From: Prevotellaceae bacterium
GTDB taxonomy: Bacteria; Bacteroidota; Bacteroidia; Bacteroidales; UBA932
Direction: 5' to 3'
Length of the DNA: 5,318 bases
NCBI GenBank assembly: GCA_031273285.1
Contig: JAISSE010000042.1
Span: 1 to 5,318, forward strand
Shown here: positions 1 to 5,318 of the stretch, in pieces
Position numbering within the stretch: position 1 is the stretch's first letter
Layout of the letters: the number at the start of each line of letters is the position of its first letter
Made by a program: the position numbers and the translations under genes
Notes under the pieces: generated by a model
Databases searched by the model: none
Told to the model about the DNA's origin: nothing
What the model saw: the letters and a program-made list of their open reading frames with translations, nothing else

Positions 1-1017
1 GTCCAGAATAAACGGAGTATGGTCTTCGAATATTACGGCAGACGACAGCTGGTTGCGCAGAGTCTGCAAATCCGCGTCGTCTTCGGCGATATTTTCCAGA
101 AAATCCAGAAAATCAAAAAACAGCGTGGTAGTCCTCGAATCATATTTCTGTATTGTCGAAACGTCAATCTCCGCAATCCTGCTTTTGTACTTTTGAATCA
201 GATCTCTCGACACGGACGCAATACCGTTCAGATTTTCGGTTTTCACCACCGACATTGCCGCCGTCTGCATTTCGCTGTACGAAAACGACCTGTAGAATTC
301 CATAAACTTCCGGCACGCGGAACTCAGGTCGGGATTTTCCATGAACAGATACTCCAGAATCTCGTTATACGGAAAACCGCCTGCCAGAATTTCGGTAACC
401 GAGCCGACGATATAATCGGCGTTGTGTCGCAGCTCATACGCCGATTCGATACCCATCATGTCGCACGCATCGAAGATCAGGAAATCGTATTTTCCCGACA
501 GCCCGGCAAGTTCCGTTATTTCCATGTACTGCCCGTTATCCTCGCCGAAGACCCTGGTTTTCGGGGCAATCATGGTTGCCGGAAGCCATCCCGAAGCATG
601 AGACCAGAGTATCAGCCCGTACGATTCCGCAGGATACATGTTTTTTATGTCCGCAAGCACTTTTTCCATGACCCCTATCGAACTCGAATTTTGTTCGGAA
701 TATTTCAGAACTTCCGGAGAAACAACCGTGTTCGACCTGTCGGCGGTTATTTCCAGCACATACGGAGCCGTTCTTGTCCGGTCGACATAGACAATCAGGT
801 GTCCGTCGAAACCGGCATTCCAGCCCCGTTCCATTTCGTTTATATCCGGCTCGATGTCGGAATTTAAGGAGTTGTCGCCAATCATATAGACGATAACGGT
901 TCTTCCCTTGAGCGGAGGCTCTTCTTCATGTTTTCTGTGACATGAAAAAAGCAGACCTGTCAAACCCAGAAAAACCAAAAAACCGAACAGGTTTCGGCAA
1001 CCGTACTTATATTTCAT
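1..1017 (-). CDS. Clostripain-family (peptidase C11) cysteine protease lipoprotein, C-terminus cut by window edge
   Basis: Predicted secreted, lipid-anchored cysteine endopeptidase of the clostripain (C11) family, whose characterised members cut after Arg or Lys. The frame is open from the ATG at 1017 to the window edge, giving 339 residues without a stop. Residues 10-25 form a hydrophobic signal segment ending in a lipobox (LFSC) with lipidated Cys26. Next come an acidic EEE cluster (31-33) and the first core strand (TVIVYMIGDNSLN, 40-52). The catalytic His is H140 in LILWSHASGW, and the catalytic Cys is C185 in FDACDMMG, with D183 two residues before it. Family members usually show WSHG or WGHG and FDACLM, so this is a somewhat diverged but intact active site. 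No in-frame start lies upstream before a stop, so the start is fixed. It begins 11 bp after the korB stop and is probably co-transcribed with it. Missing: the end of the domain. Substrate unknown. Confidence 0.85.
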   Translation of the reverse strand, partial: MKYKYGCRNLFGFLVFLGLTGLLFSCHRKHEEEPPLKGRTVIVYMIGDNSLNSDIEPDINEMERGWNAGFDGHLIVYVDRTRTAPYVLEITADRSNTVVSPEVLKYSEQNSSSIGVMEKVLADIKNMYPAESYGLILWSHASGWLPATMIAPKTRVFGEDNGQYMEITELAGLSGKYDFLIFDACDMMGIESAYELRHNADYIVGSVTEILAGGFPYNEILEYLFMENPDLSSACRKFMEFYRSFSYSEMQTAAMSVVKTENLNGIASVSRDLIQKYKSRIAEIDVSTIQKYDSRTTTLFFDFLDFLENIAEDDADLQTLRNQLSSAVIFEDHTPFILD

Positions 1018-1028
1018 TTCATCAAAAT

Positions 1029-2051
1029 TTACTCAATCGTCCATGTTGCACCGCTTCGCAACAAATCGTCAACACTCGAACAGACGGGATGCTGACGGCT
1101 GCGTTCTATCTGGTCGCGCACATTGTCGTCGTATGTCGAATCCTTCACCGCCCTTATCACGCCCAGCGCTACCGGGAAATCGGGAAATTTCATGTTCACC
1201 AGCATCATGTGTATTCCGGGATTGGTATTTTCCATGTTGTGAATCAGTATATCTTTCTCCGTGATACCGTTTTCGCCGATTTTCACCGATTTCAGTCTCA
1301 GATTTTCGTAATCAATCATCAGACCCTTATCCCTGTTTTTGCCGTATATCATCGGTTCCCCGTGTCTTAAAACAATGGTGCGCTCTTCTCTGGCGTCCCT
1401 GTCGGCATACTCACTGTGCGTTCCGTCGTTGAATATGACGCAGTTTTGCAAAACCGTCGTAACGGAAGTTCCGTCGTGTTTTGCCGAAGCCACAAGACAT
1501 TCGGCGGTCAGTTTGACATCCGAATCGAGAGTGCGTGCAAAAAACGTGCCGCGCGCTCCCAAAACTATTTCTCCGGGAACAAAAGGATGTTCGACGGTTC
1601 CGAAAGGGGATGTTTTTGTTACCGTGCCGAGCCGCGAGGTGGGGGAATACTGTCCCTTTGTCAAACCGTATATCTGGTTGTCGAACAGGATAATATTCAG
1701 GTCGATATTTCTTCTTACCGCATGGATGAAATGATTTCCGCCAATTGCCAGAGCATCTCCGTCGCCCGTAATCTGCCAGACGCTAAGGGTAGGATTTGCC
1801 ACCTTGATTCCGGTCGCAATAGCCGACGCCCGTCCGTGAATACCGTGAAATCCGTAGGTATTGACATAATAGGGAAACCGTGAAGAACAGCCGATGCCTG
1901 AAACAAACGTGAAACGTTCTTTCCTGTATTTCAATATTTCAGCCACTTCGGGCAAAGCTCTCTGGACGGCAGCCAGTATGGCATAGTCGCCGCAACCGGG
2001 GCACCATTTCACTTCCTGGTCGCTTTTAAAATCCTGTGATGCGTAGGGCAT
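1029..2051 (-). CDS. korB: 2-oxoglutarate (2-oxoacid):ferredoxin oxidoreductase, beta subunit
   Basis: Cytoplasmic thiamine-diphosphate-binding subunit. With KorA it interconverts 2-oxoglutarate + CoA + oxidised ferredoxin and succinyl-CoA + CO2 + reduced ferredoxin. The 340 residues match the usual length of stand-alone beta subunits. WCPGCGDY (16-23) is the family signature. The ThDP/Mg motif starts at GDGDA (96-100) and runs through GGNHFIHAVRRN to DNQIYGLTKGQ (124-134). Four cysteines, C17, C20, C55 (GIGCSS) and C204 (LQNCVIFND), are spaced like the four [4Fe-4S] ligands of archaeal 2-oxoacid oxidoreductases, so the cluster should be present. The start at 2051 is the only ATG after an in-frame TAA just upstream. 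It follows korA by 27 bp with no promoter visible between, which indicates one operon. 2-Oxoglutarate is the best substrate guess from family resemblance; another 2-oxoacid such as pyruvate or 2-oxoisovalerate cannot be excluded from sequence alone. Confidence 0.93.
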   Translation of the reverse strand: MPYASQDFKSDQEVKWCPGCGDYAILAAVQRALPEVAEILKYRKERFTFVSGIGCSSRFPYYVNTYGFHGIHGRASAIATGIKVANPTLSVWQITGDGDALAIGGNHFIHAVRRNIDLNIILFDNQIYGLTKGQYSPTSRLGTVTKTSPFGTVEHPFVPGEIVLGARGTFFARTLDSDVKLTAECLVASAKHDGTSVTTVLQNCVIFNDGTHSEYADRDAREERTIVLRHGEPMIYGKNRDKGLMIDYENLRLKSVKIGENGITEKDILIHNMENTNPGIHMMLVNMKFPDFPVALGVIRAVKDSTYDDNVRDQIERSRQHPVCSSVDDLLRSGATWTIE

Positions 2052-2078
2052 ATAATCTGTTTATTAAGGGGTTTATAT

Positions 2079-3920
2079 TCATTTGGATATTAAAGTATTT
2101 AATTTATCCGTAAGTTCAATTACCGTAAACGGCAATCCCTGCACCTTGTTATACTGTTGAAAAACAATGTGAGGGAATTTCATTCTCAGATAATTGACGA
2201 ACTGACCGGAGTTGAGTTCGCACACTATAATGTTTTTGAACCGTTTAAATATCTGTTCCGTATTTTTCGGCAGGGGATTGATATGGTTGAAATGCGCCAG
2301 ACTGATGTCCCTGCCTTCCGCCCGCATCTGAGTAACAGTGGTATAAAGATGACCGAACGTGCCGCCCCATCCGACGACAAGTAAATCGCCTTCGCTGCTG
2401 CCCGTTATCTCCTGTTCGGGGATAAAATCGGCGACTTTAGCCACTTTGGCTGCTCTCACATCAACCATTAACTGATGATTTTGAGGGTCGATGGACGGCG
2501 ACCCCTTGAGGAAATCCTTTTCCAGCCCTCCGATACGGTGTTCCAGCCCCGGCGTTCCGGGGATAGCCCAAAACCGCGCCAGACGTTCTTCATCTCTCCG
2601 ATACGGCATGTAATCCGTTGTACCTTCGGGAACTATCGGCGCTTTGATGTCCGGATAATCGGCGATGGACGGAATCAGCCACGGCTCCGAACCGTTTGCG
2701 ATAAATCCGTCGGACAGCAGAATCACCGGAGTCATGTGTTCCACAGCCAATTTTGCCGCGAAAAATGCCTTGTCGAAACAGTCGGCAGGCGACTGAGCCG
2801 ACATGACTATCAGCGGACATTCGCCGTTTCGCCCCCAAAGAGCCTGCGACAAGTCCGACTGCTCTGTTTTGGTGGGTAATCCGGTCGATGGACCGCCTCT
2901 TTGCACGTCCACAATCACTACGGGCAGCTCCGCCATGACAGCCAGTCCCAAAGCCTCCGATTTCAGCGACAAGCCCGGTCCCGAGGTCGTCGTAACGGCA
3001 AGATTTCCGGCGAATGCGGCTCCTATCGCGGTGCAGATACCGGCGATTTCGTCCTCAACCTGAAGGGTTTTCACGCCCAGATCTTTCCTTATTGCCAATT
3101 CTTCCAGGATTCCCGTGGCGGGGGTTATGGGATACGAGCCGCAGAACAGTGGTAATCCCGATTTTTCGGACGCGGCGATCAAACCCCATGCCGTAGCCTG
3201 ATTTCCATGGATATTGCGGTAAACTCCCTTTTTCGGATTCGATACCTTTATCCTGTAGGTATTCGGAATTGCCTGTATATTCGCCGCATAATCGTATCCT
3301 CCCTTCAATACCAGCCTGTTTGTTTCGATAAACTGAGGCTTTTTGCGGAATTTGCCTTCAAAATACTTTTCGGCGTATGTCAGTGGCTGATTGAACAGAT
3401 AGAAACATATTCCGAGCGCGAACATGTTCTTGCTTCGCACTTTCGACTTGTTGTCGAGTTCGGAACCGGCAAGACATTCTTTTGTAAGCGTCGTTATCGG
3501 GGCATATATCACATGCCTGTCGCTCAAGTTCAATTCCTCGAAAACGTCCGCACTTACTATTCCCGCCTTTTCGATATTTTTTTCGGTGAATAAATCGGAA
3601 TCGACAATTACGGTTGACGTGGGTTTTGTCCACCGTGCATTGGCTTTCAGCGCGGCAGGATTCATGGCGATAAGAATATCGCAGTAATCCCCCGGAGTTC
3701 GTATTTCGCCGCTTCCGACATGAACCTGAAAGCCCGACACCCCCGCGATACTCCCCTGAGGCGCCCGAATTTCGGCGGGAAAATCGGGGAAAGTAGAAAC
3801 TCCGTTGCCCAGAAAGGCAGCCGTATCGGCAAAAAGCGTTCCGGTCAACTGCATTCCGTCGCCGGAGTCGCCCGAGAAACGGATTACAACATCGTCCGTT
3901 TCGAAAAATTGTTTTTCCAT
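2079..3920 (-). CDS. korA: 2-oxoglutarate (2-oxoacid):ferredoxin oxidoreductase, fused gamma-alpha subunit
   Basis: Large subunit of the KorAB enzyme, 613 residues, carrying the gamma domain fused to the N-terminus of alpha, as in the two-subunit enzymes of many Bacteroidota and archaea. The gamma domain (about 8-205) opens with FSGDSGDGMQLTG (15-27). The alpha pyrimidine-binding domain follows, with YPITPATG (263-270), which positions the 2-oxoacid, then VEDEIAG (288-294) and TTSGPGLSLKSEALGLA (311-327). The stretch QRGGPSTGLPTKTEQSDL (340-357) is typical of the 2-oxoglutarate branch. A C-terminal transketolase-like domain covers about 500-610 (LLVVGWGGTFG, 513-523; HFNHINPLP, 543-551). The enzyme gives anaerobes succinyl-CoA or, in reverse, 2-oxoglutarate for glutamate synthesis. 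The start at 3920 is the first ATG after an in-frame stop at 3933-3935. No Shine-Dalgarno sequence is visible. No delta (ferredoxin) subunit gene lies beside it, so a separate ferredoxin must be the partner. Confidence 0.94.
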   Translation of the reverse strand: MEKQFFETDDVVIRFSGDSGDGMQLTGTLFADTAAFLGNGVSTFPDFPAEIRAPQGSIAGVSGFQVHVGSGEIRTPGDYCDILIAMNPAALKANARWTKPTSTVIVDSDLFTEKNIEKAGIVSADVFEELNLSDRHVIYAPITTLTKECLAGSELDNKSKVRSKNMFALGICFYLFNQPLTYAEKYFEGKFRKKPQFIETNRLVLKGGYDYAANIQAIPNTYRIKVSNPKKGVYRNIHGNQATAWGLIAASEKSGLPLFCGSYPITPATGILEELAIRKDLGVKTLQVEDEIAGICTAIGAAFAGNLAVTTTSGPGLSLKSEALGLAVMAELPVVIVDVQRGGPSTGLPTKTEQSDLSQALWGRNGECPLIVMSAQSPADCFDKAFFAAKLAVEHMTPVILLSDGFIANGSEPWLIPSIADYPDIKAPIVPEGTTDYMPYRRDEERLARFWAIPGTPGLEHRIGGLEKDFLKGSPSIDPQNHQLMVDVRAAKVAKVADFIPEQEITGSSEGDLLVVGWGGTFGHLYTTVTQMRAEGRDISLAHFNHINPLPKNTEQIFKRFKNIIVCELNSGQFVNYLRMKFPHIVFQQYNKVQGLPFTVIELTDKLNTLISK

Positions 3921-3944
3921 ACAAGTAAAAAATTAATAAAACAC

Positions 3945-3959
3945 TTCAACATGGTTGAA
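3945..3959. repeat. Small palindrome in the korA leader
   Basis: TTCAAC and GTTGAA are perfect 6-bp inverted arms around a 3-base centre, 25 bases before the korA start. It could form a weak leader hairpin or be a binding half-site pair. It is short enough in AT-rich DNA to be chance. Confidence 0.3.
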
Positions 3960-3982
3960 AATACAAATCAATAAAACGGCGA

Positions 3983-3990
3983 CAAAAGTA
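3983..3990 (-). promoter_or_regulatory. Candidate -7 promoter element for korAB (and the C11 gene)
   Basis: Read on the minus strand this is TACTTTTG, a full match to the Bacteroidota -7 consensus TAnnTTTG, 63 bases before the korA start. No TTTG lies at the expected 19-21 bp upstream, only a weak ATGG-like stretch, so the element is half supported. It is the best candidate in the 153-bp gap between the reductase gene and korA, where no terminator-like hairpin with a T-run is visible. Confidence 0.4.
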
Positions 3991-4017
3991 AGATTTATTC
4001 GGATAATAACCATAATA

Positions 4018-4037
4018 TTTGACAAATCTTTGACAAA
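4018..4037. repeat. Double TTTGACAAA motif upstream of korA
   Basis: Two exact copies of TTTGACAAA (4018-4026 and 4029-4037) start 11 bp apart, about one DNA turn. Each copy is itself an odd palindrome (TTTG-A-CAAA). They sit about 30-45 bp upstream of the putative -7 element of korA and are flanked by two copies of CGGATAAT (4000-4007 and 4052-4059). This arrangement fits an operator or activator site, but no regulator is identified and the motif is AT-rich. Confidence 0.35.
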
Positions 4038-4073
4038 CAGCGCATAATTAACGGATAATTGTCGCGTGTCCGT

Positions 4074-4892
4074 TTACAATATCGGCGAATCGGGTTCTTT
4101 TTTCATATTATTGAAAAACAGTCTGTCCAATAAAGACGGGCAAAGGAGCTTGAGCAGGGGCGTCAATCTGCCTTCATACGAGGTTGTTACTCTTCGCTTT
4201 CTCTTTTCCGTTCCTCTCACAATTCTGTCGGCAACTTCCTCCGGTCTCATCATTTTTTCTTCGTCGCGCGGACTTTCGCCCTGCGCGGAGCCGTCGGCAA
4301 CTAAGGCTGAATTTCTGATGCCGGTGGCAACAAATCCCGGAATAACTTCCATGACATGCAGCCCTTTCTCCAGATTTTCAACGCGCACGGTATCCAAAAA
4401 TCCCTGCATCGCATATTTCGATGCGGAATATCCCGTTCGTCCGGGCAAGCCGTGCAAACCCGCCACGGAAGATATTCCCACCAGCGACCCCTTATTCTTA
4501 ATCAGAGAGGGAAGGGCATATTTCGAACAAAAAACAGTTCCCCAGAAATTAACGTCCATCAGTTTTTGCAGCACAATCAAATCGACGTCCGAAAAACCGG
4601 CTCTCATCGAAAGTCCGGCGTTATTTATCAGTATGTCGATACTCCCGAATGTTTTAATCGCAATATCCATCAGATGCCTGCAATCTGATTCAACGGTTAC
4701 ATCCGTCTTAACCGCCAGAGCGCTGTTCGCCCGTAAAGAGTTGAGTCTGTTTGCCGTCTCACTGATAACGCCATAGTTTCGAGCCGCCAGCACAACTTTC
4801 GATTCCTTCCTGTGAAAAGCATGCGCACAAGCCAAACCGATACCCGACGAGGCGCCTGTGATAATTACCGTTTTATTTTTAAGTCCGTACAT
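4074..4892 (-). CDS. Classical short-chain dehydrogenase/reductase (SDR), substrate unknown
   Basis: NAD(P)-dependent oxidoreductase of the classical SDR family, 272 residues from the chosen start. The Rossmann cofactor motif is TGASSGIG (12-19). NNAG is at 90-93 and the structural Asn is N115. The catalytic Ser is S142 (ISSVAG), and Y155 and K159 form YSASK. PGFVAT (185-190) follows as expected. R38 after the second strand (AARN) hints at NADP(H) preference. The tail is longer and more basic than in FabG (RGTEKRKRRVTT, 226-237, then a leucine-rich stretch near 243-260), as in SDRs that act on hydrophobic substrates or sit at membranes. It is therefore not called fabG. A longer frame opens at 4940, but its extra ATGs (4940, 4931) lie within or upstream of a strong promoter match, and the conserved fold begins right after 4892. 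A purine run (AAAAAAAGG) ends 4 bases before this ATG. It stands alone, 153 bp upstream of korA on the same strand. Confidence 0.88.
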   Translation of the reverse strand: MYGLKNKTVIITGASSGIGLACAHAFHRKESKVVLAARNYGVISETANRLNSLRANSALAVKTDVTVESDCRHLMDIAIKTFGSIDILINNAGLSMRAGFSDVDLIVLQKLMDVNFWGTVFCSKYALPSLIKNKGSLVGISSVAGLHGLPGRTGYSASKYAMQGFLDTVRVENLEKGLHVMEVIPGFVATGIRNSALVADGSAQGESPRDEEKMMRPEEVADRIVRGTEKRKRRVTTSYEGRLTPLLKLLCPSLLDRLFFNNMKKEPDSPIL

Positions 4893-4908
4893 TTTACCTT
4901 TTTTTCGA

Positions 4909-4941
4909 CAAATGTAGTTAAAATATTTCATTTGTCTCAAA
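4909..4941 (-). promoter_or_regulatory. Bacteroidota-type promoter of the SDR gene
   Basis: On the minus strand there is TTTG (4941-4938), a 21-bp spacer, then TACATTTG (4916-4909). This is a full match to the TTTG / TAnnTTTG pattern of the Bacteroidota housekeeping sigma factor, with a spacer at the long end of the usual range. Transcription would start near 4903-4906, giving a leader of only about 11-14 bases before the ATG at 4892. That rules out the upstream ATGs of the open frame as starts for this transcript. Confidence 0.6.
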
Positions 4942-4995
4942 AAAAATCCGGATTCGGGATAAAATAAAGAGACAGTCGCACGTGTGATTGCCGCC

Positions 4996-5077
4996 CCCCC
5001 TTCTACAGAGTGGAGAGTTGAGAGTTGAGAGTGAAAAATATCTCTCCATTCTCAACTCTCAACTCTGTAGAAGGGGG
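4996..5077. repeat. 82-bp near-perfect inverted repeat with heptamer repeats in the stem
   Basis: The left arm 4996-5031 pairs with the right arm 5042-5077: 36 positions, 33 Watson-Crick pairs, one G-T wobble (5024/5049) and two mismatches (at 5012 and 5026), around a 10-base loop. The outer 16 bp (CCCCCTTCTACAGAGT and its complement) are perfect. The inner stem is built of tandem GAGAGTT heptamers (5013-5019, 5020-5026, variant 5027-5033) mirrored by AACTCTC on the right. No T-run follows on either strand, so it does not look like an intrinsic terminator. It has no coding capacity and could be a miniature palindromic mobile element or a REP-like repeat. No target duplication is evident at its ends. 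Confidence 0.85.
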
Positions 5078-5099
5078 TCGAATTGAAACACAATATCGT

Positions 5100-5140
5100 T
5101 TTCATCTGTTTCATCTGTTTATAATTTCATCTGTTTATAA
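5100..5140. repeat. 16-bp tandem repeat, two and a half copies
   Basis: TTTCATCTGTTTATAA occurs twice in exact tandem (5109-5124, 5125-5140). It is preceded by a partial copy TTTCATCTG (5100-5108) and followed by a further TTTC. It lies between the two inverted-repeat elements. No gene or promoter is recognised in it; it probably arose by replication slippage. Confidence 0.85.
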
Positions 5141-5160
5141 TTTCTATTCCTGAATCCTCC

Positions 5161-5261
5161 GCCGCGATATTGTAGAGACGGGGCGCGCCCCGTCTCCTCA
5201 GCGACATTGCGGAGACAGGACACGCGGAGACGGGGCGCGCCCCGTCTCTACATGTCGCGGC
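5161..5261. repeat. Composite inverted repeat made of two identical GC-rich palindromes (REP-like)
   Basis: Two identical 22-bp perfect palindromes, GAGACGGGGCG followed by its complement, lie at 5175-5196 and 5227-5248. Each contains GGCGCGCC. They are parts of 27-bp perfect inverted arms (5171-5197 and 5226-5252) that begin with TGTAGAGACGGGG, separated by a 28-base centre. Imperfect outer arms GCCGCGA (5161-5167) and TCGCGGC (5255-5261) extend the symmetry. The centre holds a decayed third copy: GCGACATTGCGGAGACAGGA (5201-5220) matches the left arm from 5164 at 15 of 20 positions. Such dense symmetry in a non-coding gap resembles a paired REP/BIME-type element. Palindromes with TGTAGAGACG ends are, to my recollection, frequent in Bacteroidota and cyanobacterial genomes. 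Confidence 0.8.
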
Positions 5262-5318
5262 ATTAAGCCCGAAGCGCAGTGTTAATGCACAAAACCAAAC
5301 CGCGCGGGGGGTATAATC
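5262..5318. other. Edge of intergenic region, no feature recognised
   Basis: Together with 4942-4995 this is the part of the gene-free right end not covered by repeats. I see no RNA gene or convincing reading frame. A run of six G at 5307-5312 and an ATG at 5285 that runs off the window are the only landmarks, and neither supports a call. Confidence 0.4.

Noticed and set aside
19..867. Long plus-strand open frame opposite the C11 lipoprotein gene
   Set aside because: It has no recognisable domain and is rich in Arg, His and Phe as antisense frames often are. The minus-strand frame carries a lipobox and C11 catalytic motifs.
4066..4776. 236-codon plus-strand open frame opposite the SDR gene
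   Set aside because: It is a shadow of the SDR gene. The minus strand shows all the SDR motifs in order, and the plus frame shows no family features.
4893..4940. 16-residue N-terminal extension of the SDR
   Set aside because: The sequence MRQMKYFNYICRKKGK is encoded largely by the promoter match, and the SDR fold begins immediately after the ATG at 4892.
4996..5077. Hairpin as an intrinsic terminator
   Set aside because: No T-run follows the stem on either strand and the stem is much longer than a normal terminator.
5100..5252. CRISPR array
   Set aside because: Repeats are too few, of different types and partly adjacent, with no regular unique spacers and no cas gene.
5127..5318. Minus-strand frame open for 63 codons from the right edge to a stop at 5127
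   Set aside because: Most of it is the translation of the GC-rich palindromes and tandem repeat, giving a Cys/Arg-rich sequence with no domain. GC-rich repeats are often open by chance. It could be the end of a gene outside the window but I cannot support that.
5285..5318. ATG at 5285 starting a plus-strand frame that runs off the window
   Set aside because: Only 11 codons are visible, with no promoter, ribosome site or recognisable sequence.

Overview
The window looks like a piece of a Bacteroidota (probably Bacteroidales-type) chromosome. Three things point there. Promoter-like sequences fit the TAnnTTTG (-7) / TTTG (-33) pattern of that phylum. Gene starts mostly lack a clear Shine-Dalgarno sequence. 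The 2-oxoacid:ferredoxin oxidoreductase has the two-gene form with a fused gamma-alpha subunit that is common in these anaerobes. The organism assignment is inference from these traits, not a database match.

All four genes lie on the minus strand, so they read from right to left. At the right end (about 4942-5318) is a gene-free stretch packed with short repeats: an 82-bp near-perfect hairpin, a 16-bp tandem repeat and a composite inverted repeat made of two identical GC-rich palindromes. A good promoter candidate (4909-4941) leads into a classical short-chain dehydrogenase/reductase (4074-4892). Its promoter argues for a start 16 codons inside the longest open frame.

After a 153-bp AT-rich gap with a -7-like element and small repeats come korA (fused gamma-alpha subunit, 2079-3920) and korB (beta subunit, 1029-2051), 27 bp apart. 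Together they should form a 2-oxoglutarate (2-oxoacid):ferredoxin oxidoreductase, linking 2-oxoglutarate, succinyl-CoA and low-potential ferredoxin. The ferredoxin itself is not encoded here. Only 11 bp after korB starts a lipoprotein of the clostripain (peptidase C11) family, cut off by the left edge after 339 residues. The spacing suggests it is transcribed with korAB, although no functional link is obvious.

The coding part is ordinary core metabolism. The least explained material is the repeat cluster at the right end and the tight korAB-C11 protease linkage. I see no tRNA, rRNA, CRISPR array, transposase or convincing intrinsic terminator, and no evidence for a wholly new system.
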